Assembly (NCBI RefSeq): GCF_025567265.1
Contig: NZ_JAOQJW010000015.1
Location: 31,194-95,193, forward strand
Length of the DNA: 64,000 nucleotides
DNA from: Dorea_A amylophila
GTDB taxonomy: Bacteria > Bacillota > Clostridia > Lachnospirales > Lachnospiraceae
Reading direction: 5' to 3'
Positions 52,861 to 61,520 of the stretch are shown here, in pieces. The position numbers were made by a program, and so were the translations under genes. Every line of letters starts with the position of its first letter. Position 1 is the stretch's first letter. The notes under the pieces are model-generated. The model was not told the DNA's origin. It did no database searches and saw only the letters and a program-made list of their open reading frames with translations.

Positions 52861-53751
52861 ATGAAAAAAAGTTGGGAAAAAATAATCAAAACCATTCTGG
52901 GAGTTCTGGTCGGCAATCTTGTATTGTCGTTTGCTGTGGCAGCGTTTATCGTGCCGAATGGGATCATTATGGGAGGTGCGACTGGTATCGGTCTTACGAT
53001 CAGCCATTATTTTCAGGTGAACCTATCGATGATTATTTTGGCGATCAATGCGGTGCTGTTCGTTCTCGGTGCAGTATTTTTGGGAAAGAAGTTTGCATTG
53101 ACAACGATCATCAGTTCCTTTATTTATCCAATATTTCTGTCGATGGCACAGTCCATTCCGGGAATAGACAAAGTGACGCAGGATAATGCTATGCTTGCGG
53201 CATTATATGGAGGGGTTCTCCTTGGAATCGGTATCGGACTGGTGGTAAGAGTAGGTGCTTCTACCGGTGGAACAGATATACTGGCACTTGTGTTACACAA
53301 ATGGTTTCATGTCCCGGTAGCGGTATTCTTGTATATCGTAGATTTTTCGGTGCTGGGATTTCAGATGCTGTTTTCAGATTCGGAACAGATACTGTATGGT
53401 ATTCTGAATTTGTTTTTAAGTACGGTTGTGCTGAACCGGGTGATGCTTCTTGGGAAGTCACAGATCCAGTTATTTGTAATTTCGGACAAATACAGAGAAA
53501 TCCGTCAGAAAGTCTTAACGGATATTGATGCCGGAGTGACGATGGTAGACATCGAGACCGGTTATGGAGAGCAGAAGCAGCAGGGCGTATTATGTGTTAT
53601 CCACAGCAGAAAGCTGTATTCGGTAAAAGAGGCGATTCAGGAGATCGATCCGAAAGCATTTATCACGATCACGCAGATCAATGAGGTGAGAGGACGCGGA
53701 TTTACAATGGAAAAGCTGCGTTACGACGAATTGAATCTTACGAAAAACTAG
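52861..53751 (+). CDS. YitT-family membrane protein
   Basis: 296 residues with five to six N-terminal membrane helices (NLVLSFAVAAFIVPNGIIMG; GASTGGTDILALVLHK) and a C-terminal cytoplasmic DUF2179 domain (VLCVIHSRKLYSVKEAIQEIDPKAFITI, split here). Transport or signalling is suspected for the family; no established substrate. Start at 52861 (MKKSWEK), with GAGAGGATGGAG upstream. Confidence 0.92.
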   Translation: MKKSWEKIIKTILGVLVGNLVLSFAVAAFIVPNGIIMGGATGIGLTISHYFQVNLSMIILAINAVLFVLGAVFLGKKFALTTIISSFIYPIFLSMAQSIPGIDKVTQDNAMLAALYGGVLLGIGIGLVVRVGASTGGTDILALVLHKWFHVPVAVFLYIVDFSVLGFQMLFSDSEQILYGILNLFLSTVVLNRVMLLGKSQIQLFVISDKYREIRQKVLTDIDAGVTMVDIETGYGEQKQQGVLCVIHSRKLYSVKEAIQEIDPKAFITITQINEVRGRGFTMEKLRYDELNLTKN

Positions 53752-53813
53752 ACTTTACAGGTATTGTGAGTTAGAATGTTAACAAAGATTGAAGGAAGGA
53801 CGAGGTATCATTT

Positions 53814-55433
53814 ATGGAGAAATATACTGGCAAATCAATATTTAAAGGAATTGCAATTGGAAAAATATTGTTCTACCAGAAGGGAGAACAGCCTGTAAAA
53901 CGTGTGAAAATAGAGGATACTGCAGAACAGATCAAACGTTACGAGGATGCACGCGCAAAGGCAGCAGAGCAGTTACAGGGACTGTATGAAAAAGCATTAA
54001 AAGAAGTCGGAGAAGCGAATGCTGCTGTATTTGAAGTACATCAGATGATGCTGGAAGATGATGATTATATTGATTCTGTTGTTAATATCATCGAGACACA
54101 GCAGGTAAACGCAGAATTTGCCGTTGCTACAACAGGAGATAACTTTGCGAAGATGTTTGCAGAGATGGAAGATGATTATTTCAAAGCGAGAGCAGCAGAT
54201 GTAAAAGATATCTCGGAACGTATGGTAAATATCTTAAGTGGGAACGAAAGCGGTGGAGCCATCGGTGATGAACCTGTGATCGTTGTGGCAGAAGATCTTG
54301 CACCAAGTGAGACGGTCCAGATGGACAAGGAGAAGCTCCTTGCATTCGTAACCAGACTTGGATCTGCAAATTCACATACAGCAATCCTTGCAAGAACGAT
54401 GAACATCCCGGCACTGATCGAAGTTGATATTAAAGAAGAGTGGAACGGGAAGATGGCGGTTGTAGACGGTTACACAGGAACATTCTACATTGATCCGGAT
54501 GAAGAAACTTTAAAGAAAATGCAGGAAAAGAAAGAAGAAGACATCAAAGCAAGAGAACTTCTTCAGGAATTAAAAGGAAAAGAAGATATAACAGTAGACG
54601 GAAAACATATCAAATTATATGCAAATATCGGCGGTGTAAAAGATGTTACAAGTGTACTGGCCAATGATGCGGCTGGAATCGGTCTGTTCAGAAGTGAATT
54701 CTTATATCTGGAAGCGGATAATTATCCGGATGAAGAAGCACAGTTCCAGGCATACAAGACAGTAGCCGAGAACATGGCAGGTAAGAAGGTAATTGTACGT
54801 ACACTGGATATCGGTGCGGACAAGCAGGTGGATTATTTCAACCTTGATCATGAAGAAAATCCGGCCATGGGATACCGTGCGATCCGTATCTGTCTGGACA
54901 GAAGAGATATCTTCCGTACACAGCTGCGGGCACTTCTTCGTGCAAGCGCATATGGTAACATTGGAATTATGTATCCAATGATCATTTCTGTAGATGAAGT
55001 GAAAGAGATCAAGAAGATCGTAGAGTCTATCAAAGCAGAACTGACAGAAAAAGGAATCGAGTACGGTGAAGTTGAACAGGGTATTATGATCGAGACACCG
55101 GCAGCAGTGATGATCAGCGATCTTCTGGCAGAGGAAGTTGACTTCTTCAGTATCGGAACAAACGACCTGACTCAGTATACACTGGCAATTGACAGACAGA
55201 ACAGCAAACTTGACAATATTTATGATTCACATCATCCTGCAGTGCTCCGCATGATCCAGAAGACAATCGAGAACGGACACAAAGCAGGATGCTGGGTTGG
55301 TATCTGCGGAGAACTTGGAGCAGATATGACTTTGACAGAGACATTCCTTAAGATGGGAATCGATGAATTGTCTGTATCTCCGACATTTGTTCTTCCGATC
55401 AGAAAACTGATCCGTGAGATGAGCACAAAATAA
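53814..55433 (+). CDS. ptsI: Phosphoenolpyruvate-protein phosphotransferase (PTS enzyme I)
   Basis: 539 residues, slightly short of the usual 570. Phosphorylated His188 in NSHTAILART, swivelling domain GYTGTFYIDPDEE, PEP-binding barrel with GIGLFRSEFLYL, LDIGADKQ, NPAMGYRAIRI, and active-site Cys region GICGELGAD. Starts the phosphoryl relay to HPr; no ptsH is adjacent. The intact ptsI shows the cell still runs a PTS even though the locus at 43 kb has decayed. Confidence 0.96.
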   Translation: MEKYTGKSIFKGIAIGKILFYQKGEQPVKRVKIEDTAEQIKRYEDARAKAAEQLQGLYEKALKEVGEANAAVFEVHQMMLEDDDYIDSVVNIIETQQVNAEFAVATTGDNFAKMFAEMEDDYFKARAADVKDISERMVNILSGNESGGAIGDEPVIVVAEDLAPSETVQMDKEKLLAFVTRLGSANSHTAILARTMNIPALIEVDIKEEWNGKMAVVDGYTGTFYIDPDEETLKKMQEKKEEDIKARELLQELKGKEDITVDGKHIKLYANIGGVKDVTSVLANDAAGIGLFRSEFLYLEADNYPDEEAQFQAYKTVAENMAGKKVIVRTLDIGADKQVDYFNLDHEENPAMGYRAIRICLDRRDIFRTQLRALLRASAYGNIGIMYPMIISVDEVKEIKKIVESIKAELTEKGIEYGEVEQGIMIETPAAVMISDLLAEEVDFFSIGTNDLTQYTLAIDRQNSKLDNIYDSHHPAVLRMIQKTIENGHKAGCWVGICGELGADMTLTETFLKMGIDELSVSPTFVLPIRKLIREMSTK

Positions 55434-55479
55434 TGGTTGCATAGACGGTTATGCCGTACTATAATATGAGACGAAAGAA

Positions 55480-55641
55480 GATTCTTCGGGGCAGGGTGTG
55501 ATTCCCAACCGGCGGTAAAGTCCGCGAACTGGTCATTGAAGAATTTCTGGTCAGAGATATCTGGACAGATGTTATCAATGTGATGATCAGCCGATCTGGT
55601 GAGATTCCGGAACCGACAGTAAAGTCTGGATGAGAGAAGGA
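55480..55641 (+). promoter_or_regulatory. FMN riboswitch (RFN element) of ribU
   Basis: All conserved RFN blocks are present: TTCGGGGCAGGGTG, ATTCCCAACCGGCGGT, GTCCGCGA, GATCTGGTGAGATTCCGG with ACCGACAGT, and GTCTGGATGAGAGAAGGA. The helical loops fit between. It senses FMN and controls the terminator at 55680-55710. Confidence 0.97.
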
Positions 55642-55679
55642 TGATATGATATTACAGAATTATCAGAATGATATGATTG

Positions 55680-55710
55680 CCCCGTTGCCCTTTTGGGTGA
55701 CGGGGTTTTT
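55680..55710 (+). terminator. Riboswitch expression-platform terminator
   Basis: CCCCGTTGCCC/GGGTGACGGGG (two non-Watson-Crick positions) with loop TTTT and five T, about 80 bp before ribU. Confidence 0.9.
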
Positions 55711-55791
55711 GTCTGAAATGTGAATATCGTATGGTTCAAAATAAGAAGTTTCTTCCTTTAGAATATAATTCGGTTTAAAGGAGAAAGAAAG

Positions 55792-56421
55792 ATGAGTACA
55801 AAAGTAATGACAAGACAAAATGAAAAAAACAGAAACAAAATCAGGACAATGGCACAGATTGGTATGTTATCGGCAATCGCAACAGTATTGATGTTGTTCG
55901 AAATTCCGCTTCCGTTCGCTCCGTCCTTCTATGAGATAGATTTCAGCGAAGTACCAATCCTGATCGGAAGCTTTGCAATGGGACCACTCGCCGGAGCGGC
56001 AATAGAACTTATCAAGATCTTACTGAACTTTGCAATCAACGGAACTATGACAGCGGGAGTCGGAGAAATCGCAAACTTCCTGATCGGCTGTTCACTGGTT
56101 GTGCCGGCCGCATTGATCTACCATAAGAAACATACCAGAACCGGAGCAGTAGCCGGAATGGCAGCGGGAACCGTATTCATGACAGTAGTCGGATGTTTTC
56201 TGAATGCCTTCGTATTACTACCGGCATATGCCAAAGCATTCGGTATGCCGATCGACGGCCTGGTTGGAATGGGAACTGCCGTAAACAAACATATCACAGA
56301 CCTTAAGACTTTTGTGATGCTGGCAGTCGGACCATTCAATCTGCTGAAAGGTATACTGGTATCTTTGATCGTGTTCCTGGTTTATAAAAAAATCAGTCCG
56401 ATATTGAAGATGAATGCGTAA
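55792..56421 (+). CDS. ribU: Riboflavin ECF transporter S component RibU
   Basis: 209 residues, six membrane helices, with the RibU pattern IPLPFAPSFYEIDFSEVPIL and IGSFAMGPLAGAAIELIK that forms the riboflavin pocket. Works with the shared EcfAAT energising module encoded elsewhere. Control by the upstream FMN riboswitch confirms the substrate. Only gene of its transcription unit visible here. Confidence 0.97.
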   Translation: MSTKVMTRQNEKNRNKIRTMAQIGMLSAIATVLMLFEIPLPFAPSFYEIDFSEVPILIGSFAMGPLAGAAIELIKILLNFAINGTMTAGVGEIANFLIGCSLVVPAALIYHKKHTRTGAVAGMAAGTVFMTVVGCFLNAFVLLPAYAKAFGMPIDGLVGMGTAVNKHITDLKTFVMLAVGPFNLLKGILVSLIVFLVYKKISPILKMNA

Positions 56422-56427
56422 TTTGGG

Positions 56428-56711
56428 ATTTCATTTATTAACTGGGAAGCGGCCTCTCGGTCCTTGAAGGAAACAATAGATAAGGCTTCTTGTTCAGGTT
56501 CCATACCATAAGAAACACTAAGAGAGTCAGAATCACCTAAAAGCAAAGGAACTACGCTCAAACTCGGCGTTCGCCTCAAACACGTTCGCTTCGTTCCTTT
56601 AACGGTGCTTCTGACTCTCTAATTGTTTCTAACGGCATTCCACATTCACAATAATCCTTATCTATTGTTTCCTTCAAGTCGTGACTGACAGCGGATGTTA
56701 ATAAATGAAAT
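56428..56711. repeat. Nested palindromic element A
   Basis: Perfect inverted repeats stacked inside one another: 15-bp outer arms (56428-56442/56697-56711), 22-bp arms (56464-56485/56656-56677), AGAAAC/GTTTCT (56511-56516/56625-56630), AGAGAGTCAGAA/TTCTGACTCTCT (56521-56532/56609-56620), CACC/GGTG, and AAAGGAAC/GTTCCTTT (56545-56552/56593-56600), with an apical GGCGTTCGCC. No ORF. It begins 7 bp after the ribU stop. Could be a MITE-like element, a retained structured RNA or a complex terminator. Confidence 0.85.
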
Positions 56712-56766
56712 GCCCGGAAGTGTAACCCGGTGGAGGCCACTACGGTTACGCATTTGTCATTTCATT
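56704..56766. repeat. Small palindrome B sharing an arm with element A
   Basis: AATGAAAT (56704-56711) can pair with ATTTCATT (56759-56766); inside, GTAACC/GGTTAC (56722-56727/56744-56749) and GTGG/CCAC (56730-56733/56737-56740). The AATGAAAT arm is also the outer arm of element A, so the two structures compete. Confidence 0.6.
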
Positions 56767-56787
56767 CGTAAGGCATTTGATACACAC

Positions 56788-56999
56788 GGAATAAAGCTTG
56801 GAAAGGTGTTCCAGTGAATGTGAAAGAGGCGTTGGTAATTCTTAAGGGGCAAAATTCTGCGTTAGGTTTTCAAAATTTGACTGTCTGAGGCGTATGCCGA
56901 GTTTCAAATTTTGAAAGCCTGCTTTTAGCAGAATTTTGCCCCTTTAGAATTGACCCGCCGATGGAACCTGAGCAGGAACGCCTTTTCAAGCTTTATTCC
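56788..56999. repeat. Nested palindromic element D (MITE-like)
   Basis: 212 bp that fold back almost end to end: arms 56788-56812/56975-56999 (25 bp, one mismatch and one G-T), 56837-56860/56928-56951 (24 bp, one mismatch) and 56864-56880/56904-56920 (17 bp, one G-T), with an apical GGC-GTAT-GCC. No coding frame. The ends read GGAATAAAGCTT. No clear target-site duplication is seen. It lies 45 bp from the end of the convergent glyoxalase gene. Confidence 0.85.
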
Positions 57000-57043
57000 G
57001 GTTCGGGTATCCACAGCCTTCCTGAATTAAATCCCAATTAAAT

Positions 57044-57412
57044 TTATTCCGCCGGGCAGATTTCCACCCAATACCCATCCGGATCATTGATAAAATAGAT
57101 ACCCATCTCCGGGTTTTCGAAACAGACACAATCCATTTCCTTATGGAATGCCAGTGCCGCGTCCATATCATCTGTCTGCATTGCCAGATGAATCTCATTG
57201 TCTCCGAGATCGTAAGGTCTGTCCATATCGCGCAGCCATGTGAGCTCTAATTTGTGCGGGGTGGTATCATCTCCCATGAATACCAGCTTGAAGCTTCCGT
57301 CGGCAGCTTCTGTCTCTTTTGTAATCTTAAGTCCAAGTGCTTTTTGGTAGAATTCGATAGACTTGTCAAGATCGGCAACGTTAATGTTATTGTGATAAAA
57401 TGTGAATTTCAT
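57044..57412 (-). CDS. VOC-family protein, glyoxalase I-like
   Basis: 122 residues with the paired beta-alpha-beta-beta-beta modules of the vicinal oxygen chelate fold: KFTFYHNNINVADLDKSIEF at the start and the metal-ligand-bearing LELTW, GDNEIHLAMQ and YFINDPDGYWVEI. This arrangement (His, Glu, His, Glu) matches lactoylglutathione lyase-like enzymes, which detoxify methylglyoxal. GGAGG precedes the start. The natural thiol cofactor is unknown. Confidence 0.92.
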   Translation of the reverse strand: MKFTFYHNNINVADLDKSIEFYQKALGLKITKETEAADGSFKLVFMGDDTTPHKLELTWLRDMDRPYDLGDNEIHLAMQTDDMDAALAFHKEMDCVCFENPEMGIYFINDPDGYWVEICPAE

Positions 57413-57553
57413 ACGTTTTCCTCCATTATTGATAAAAATTAATATATTTAAGCTGTTATCAGAAAGTATATCATGAGTAGCAGAAGAAAAAAAGATGTGT
57501 TATACTTAAAGATACTGAATACAGTGATTTCAAAAAATGGAAAGGGAGAGCTT

Positions 57554-57979
57554 ATGATAATAGAGACAAACAGTGAGAAAGAGACTTGGGATCTGGGATT
57601 TAGTCTGGGTGAAAAAGCCTGCGCAGGACAGGTGTATACATTGGTGGGAGATCTGGGTGTCGGGAAGACGATATTTACCAAAGGTCTTGCCAAAGGACTG
57701 GGGATAGATGAACCGGTCAGCAGTCCTACATTTACCATTGTGCAGATCTATGATGAAGGAAGACTTCCCTTTTATCATTTTGATGTGTACCGAATCGGTG
57801 ATGTGGAAGAGATGGATGAGATTGGCTATGAAGATTACATTTACGGAGAGGGCGTCAGCCTGATCGAGTGGGCTAATCTGATTGAAGAGATATTACCGGA
57901 ACATTACACAGAGATTAAGATAGAAAAGGATCTGGAAAAAGGATTCGATTACCGGAGGATTACAATATGCGAATATTAG
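57554..57979 (+). CDS. tsaE: tRNA threonylcarbamoyladenosine biosynthesis ATPase TsaE
   Basis: 141 residues. P-loop GDLGVGKTIF and PTFTIVQIY, Walker B-like HFDVYRIGD. With TsaB and TsaD it makes t6A37 in ANN-decoding tRNAs. ATG 57554 has AAAGGGAGAG upstream; the longer frame to 57473 has none. Overlaps tsaB by 13 bp. Confidence 0.96.
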   Translation: MIIETNSEKETWDLGFSLGEKACAGQVYTLVGDLGVGKTIFTKGLAKGLGIDEPVSSPTFTIVQIYDEGRLPFYHFDVYRIGDVEEMDEIGYEDYIYGEGVSLIEWANLIEEILPEHYTEIKIEKDLEKGFDYRRITICEY

Positions 57980-58701
57980 CATTAGACAGCTCAGGACTGG
58001 TCGCCAGTGTAGCTGTAGTAGAAGACGGGGCAGTGGATGACCAGGTCATTGCCGAATATACAGTCAATTATAAGAAGACACATTCACAGACATTACTTCC
58101 GATGCTGGACGAGATCGTGAAGATGACAGAACTGGATCTGCATACCGTAGATGCGATAGCGGTAGCCGGAGGGCCGGGATCATTTACGGGACTTCGTATC
58201 GGTTCTGCAACGGCCAAGGGACTTGGACTTGCGCTTGAGAAACCACTGATTCATATTCCGACATTGGAGGGACTTGCCTGCAATTTGTGTGGAATTGCAG
58301 ATGTTGTATGTCCGATTATGGATGCAAGACGCGGGCAGGTGTATGCAGGAATCTATGAATTTGACGGGCAGAAGCTTCACATACTGGAAGACCAGATGGC
58401 AGTTCCGATAGAAGAACTGGGAGAAAAGCTGAAAAAGTATTTAAAAGAAGGAAGAAGAGTAACCTTCCTTGGCGACGGGGTCCCTGTGCATAAGACAAAG
58501 ATCACAGAAGAGATCCTGCCGGGAGAAGCGGTTACATTTGCGCCGGCAAATATGAACCGGCAGAGAGCTGCATCCGTAGGAACACTGGGAATGCAGTATT
58601 ATAAAGAAGGAAAGATTGAAACTGCGATGGAGCATGAACCGGAGTATCTCCGTGTGTCTCAGGCAGAAAGAGAACGGAAGGAGAGAATGGAGCATGTATA
58701 G
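57967..58701 (+). CDS. tsaB: tRNA threonylcarbamoyladenosine biosynthesis protein TsaB
   Basis: 244 residues, ASKHA-fold partner of TsaD: ILALDSSGLVASVAVVE, HSQTLLPMLDEI, VAGGPGSFTGLRIG and MDARRGQVYAG. It lacks the TsaD metal-binding His pair, as expected. Overlaps the downstream aldolase gene (ATGTATAG). Confidence 0.96.
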   Translation: MRILALDSSGLVASVAVVEDGAVDDQVIAEYTVNYKKTHSQTLLPMLDEIVKMTELDLHTVDAIAVAGGPGSFTGLRIGSATAKGLGLALEKPLIHIPTLEGLACNLCGIADVVCPIMDARRGQVYAGIYEFDGQKLHILEDQMAVPIEELGEKLKKYLKEGRRVTFLGDGVPVHKTKITEEILPGEAVTFAPANMNRQRAASVGTLGMQYYKEGKIETAMEHEPEYLRVSQAERERKERMEHV

Positions 58702-59728
58702 ATTTCAGTGCGATTATACAGAAGGAGCACATCCTGCAATTATGCAGAGGATGATAGAGACGAATATGGAGCAGACCAACGGATATGGGCTGGATCCATA
58801 CTGCGACAGTGCAAGACAGAAGATTAAGGATCTGTGTGAATGTCAGGATATGGATGTGCATTTCCTGGTAGGAGGAACACAGACCAATACAACGGTGATC
58901 AGTGCGGCACTCCGCCCATATCAGGGAGCGGTCGCAGCGGTAAGCGGGCATATCAATGTACATGAGACAGGGGCAATTGAAGCAACCGGACATAAAGTAC
59001 TGCCGCTTCCAAGTGAAGATGGAAAGATTGCTGCCGCACAAGTAGAAGAGATGTGCCATGCTCACTGGACGGATGGAAGTCAGGAGCATATGGTACAGCC
59101 GGGGATGGTATACATTTCCCATCCGACGGAAAACGGAACACTGTATACAAAGAAGGAATTAGCGGATCTGCATGAAGTATGCAGAAAATATGGTATGTTA
59201 TTGTTTCTTGACGGAGCACGTCTGGGATATGGGCTGATGGCAGAGACAAATGATATCACACTTGCAGATCTTGCAAAGTATACAGATGTATTTTATATCG
59301 GTGGAACTAAGGTGGGCGCATTATTTGGTGAAGCTGTTGTGATCACTAACCGGGCATTGAAGAAAGATTTTCGCTATATGATCAAGCAGAATGGCGGAAT
59401 GCTGGCAAAAGGACGTCTTCTTGGTATTCAGTTCGATACGCTGTTTACGGATGATCTTTATTTTAAGATATCCGCACATGCAGACGAATTGGCAATGAAG
59501 CTTAAAAAGATATTTCTGGAAAAAGGATATAGTCTGCGTTACGATTCCTATACGAATCAGCAGTTTCCGATCCTTCCGGACAGCCATATCGAAAAATTAA
59601 AAGAAAAATATGTATTTGAATTCTGGGAGAAGGTATCGGATACCGAAAGCGCAGTCAGATTCTGCACAAGCTGGGCGACAAAATCGGAAGTGGTAGATGA
59701 ATTGATAAGGGATATCATGGCATGTTAG
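58694..59728 (+). CDS. Threonine aldolase-family PLP enzyme
   Basis: 344 residues, aspartate aminotransferase fold type I of the beta-eliminating lyase/low-specificity threonine aldolase family: NGYGLDPYCDSAR at the N-terminus, GGTQTNTTVIS, HETGAIE, LFLDGARLGYG and the PLP lysine in YIGGTKVGALFGEA. Cleaves L-threonine (or allo-threonine) to glycine and acetaldehyde. ATG 58694 overlaps the tsaB stop by 8 bp, an unusual guest within the t6A operon; the 5' frame extension to 58616 is inside tsaB. Confidence 0.93.
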   Translation: MYRFQCDYTEGAHPAIMQRMIETNMEQTNGYGLDPYCDSARQKIKDLCECQDMDVHFLVGGTQTNTTVISAALRPYQGAVAAVSGHINVHETGAIEATGHKVLPLPSEDGKIAAAQVEEMCHAHWTDGSQEHMVQPGMVYISHPTENGTLYTKKELADLHEVCRKYGMLLFLDGARLGYGLMAETNDITLADLAKYTDVFYIGGTKVGALFGEAVVITNRALKKDFRYMIKQNGGMLAKGRLLGIQFDTLFTDDLYFKISAHADELAMKLKKIFLEKGYSLRYDSYTNQQFPILPDSHIEKLKEKYVFEFWEKVSDTESAVRFCTSWATKSEVVDELIRDIMAC

Positions 59729-60189
59729 AAAATCAGATGGAATCAGATAAAATGATCGAAATAAGTGAGGCTGATTTTCCGGAACTTCCGGAGATTGCTG
59801 CATTGGAAAGAGAGATATTTCCTGATGCATGGAGTCTGAAAAGTCTGGAAGAGACGTGGAAGCAGAAGAATGCCGCAATATTTGTGGCAAAGACAAAAGA
59901 AGGAATGGCCGGCTATCTTATCTTCTATTACGTATTAGAGGAAGGTGAAATTGCAAGGATTGCAACGGCACATTCTGTGCGCAGACAAGGGGCAGCCAGT
60001 CAGATGTTCCGGAAACTGCTTGACTTCTGTCGGGAGCAGAAGATAACAAGAATCATGCTGGAAGTAAGAGAAAACAATGAAGCTGCCAGACAATTCTATG
60101 GAAAATGTGGATTTACGAAAGATGGGATCCGCAGGGATTACTATGAGAATCCCAAAGAAAATGCTGTTTTGATGTCCGTAAATCTGTAG
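59722..60189 (+). CDS. rimI: Ribosomal-protein-alanine N-acetyltransferase RimI-type
   Basis: 155 residues, GNAT fold: FPELPEIAALEREIFPDAWS, acetyl-CoA loop VRRQGAASQMFRKLL (Q/RxxGxA), C-terminal NNEAARQFYGKCGF and RDYY. In many Firmicutes rimI follows tsaB. Start at 59722 overlaps the aldolase stop; Met at 59752 is possible. Confidence 0.92.
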   Translation: MLENQMESDKMIEISEADFPELPEIAALEREIFPDAWSLKSLEETWKQKNAAIFVAKTKEGMAGYLIFYYVLEEGEIARIATAHSVRRQGAASQMFRKLLDFCREQKITRIMLEVRENNEAARQFYGKCGFTKDGIRRDYYENPKENAVLMSVNL

Positions 60190-60355
60190 GAAACAATGGT
60201 AATTCTTACAGCACTTTCCACTGGTCAGCATACAGATGAAAAGCTATAATATAGGCGTAACTGAGAAAATTACAGACAGAGAATAATGAAAAGAAAACGA
60301 TGTAATGTATGAAAAACACCGGAAAAAACGGTGACAGGATTACAGGAGGAATGGT

Positions 60356-60592
60356 ATGCGCCAGTTTAAGGAACGGACAAGAAAAGTAAAAGAAGTAACC
60401 AGTATTGTATGTAACAAATGTGGAAGAGTGATTCCGGTCGTAGAAGGGGTTCCGCAGGAAGACGTCCTGACAGTGGATAAGCAATGGGGATATTTTTCGG
60501 AAAAAGATAACCGGAGAGATCATTTTGACCTTTGTGAATCCTGTTATGATGAACTGACAAGGAACTTTAAGATTAAAATGGAAGAGGAATAG
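60356..60592 (+). CDS. Small zinc-ribbon-like hypothetical protein
   Basis: 78 residues from ATG 60356 with ACAGGAGGAATG upstream. Two Cys pairs (CNKCGRVI and CESCYDE) spaced about 43 residues apart suggest one zinc site. Basic N-terminus (RQFKERTRKVKEV). Ten bp before rnz. Function unknown. Confidence 0.85.
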   Translation: MRQFKERTRKVKEVTSIVCNKCGRVIPVVEGVPQEDVLTVDKQWGYFSEKDNRRDHFDLCESCYDELTRNFKIKMEEE

Positions 60593-60601
60593 AGGAAAAT
60601 T

Positions 60602-61510
60602 ATGTTAGATGTATGTTTGTTAGGAACCGGAGGGATGATGCCGCTGCCGTACAGGTGGCTTACATCCCTGATGGTGCGTTACAATGGAAGCAGTCTTCTG
60701 GTCGACTGTGGAGAGGGAACACAGATTGCGATAAAAGAAAAGGGATGGAGCTTTAAACCGATCGACGTGATCTGTTTTACGCATTATCACGGAGATCATA
60801 TCAGCGGACTTCCGGGGCTCCTTCTCACTATGGGAAATGCGGACCGTACCAAGCCGCTCACATTAATCGGACCAAAAGGACTGGAACGAGTGGTGAATGC
60901 ACTGCGCGTGATCGCACCGGAGCTGCCGTTCCAGATTAAATATATGGAAATCACGGAGGCAGAGCAGACATTTGAGATGAATGGCTACCGCCTGAGAGCA
61001 TTTCGTGTAAATCACAATGTGACTTGTTATGGTTATACGATGGAGATCGACCGTGCAGGAAAATTCGATGTAGAAAGAGCGAAGGCATCGAATATTCCAC
61101 AGGAGTACTGGGGAATATTACAAAAAGGCGAGACGGTGGAGACAAAGAGACATATATATACACCGGATATGGTACTCGGGCCGGCAAGAAAAGGAATCAA
61201 GCTTACGTATACCACAGACACGAGACCTACGGAATCTATTAAGCAGAATGCAAAGCATTCGGATCTCTTTATCTGTGAAGGAATGTATGGCGAAAAGGAT
61301 AAGCAGAAGAAAGCCAAAGAATATAAGCATATGACATTCTACGAAGCGGCACAGCTTGCAAAAGAAGCAGAAGTAAAAGAAATGTGGCTGACACATTATA
61401 GCCCGTCACTGACAAAACCAGAGGAATATATGGACGATGTCAAGGCAATATTCCCGAATTCAATCGCAGCAAAAGATAAGCGCTCGGTAGAACTGGTATT
61501 TGAAGATTAG
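60602..61510 (+). CDS. rnz: Ribonuclease Z
   Basis: 302 residues of the metallo-beta-lactamase superfamily: metal motif THYHGDH, later His in FRVNHNVTCYGY, Asp in TYTTDTRPT and the final WLTHYSPSL. Cuts the 3' trailer of tRNA precursors lacking encoded CCA, consistent with both tRNA-Ser genes here lacking CCA. It lacks a long exosite arm. Confidence 0.95.
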   Translation: MLDVCLLGTGGMMPLPYRWLTSLMVRYNGSSLLVDCGEGTQIAIKEKGWSFKPIDVICFTHYHGDHISGLPGLLLTMGNADRTKPLTLIGPKGLERVVNALRVIAPELPFQIKYMEITEAEQTFEMNGYRLRAFRVNHNVTCYGYTMEIDRAGKFDVERAKASNIPQEYWGILQKGETVETKRHIYTPDMVLGPARKGIKLTYTTDTRPTESIKQNAKHSDLFICEGMYGEKDKQKKAKEYKHMTFYEAAQLAKEAEVKEMWLTHYSPSLTKPEEYMDDVKAIFPNSIAAKDKRSVELVFED

Positions 61511-61520
61511 GAGGGAAAAT

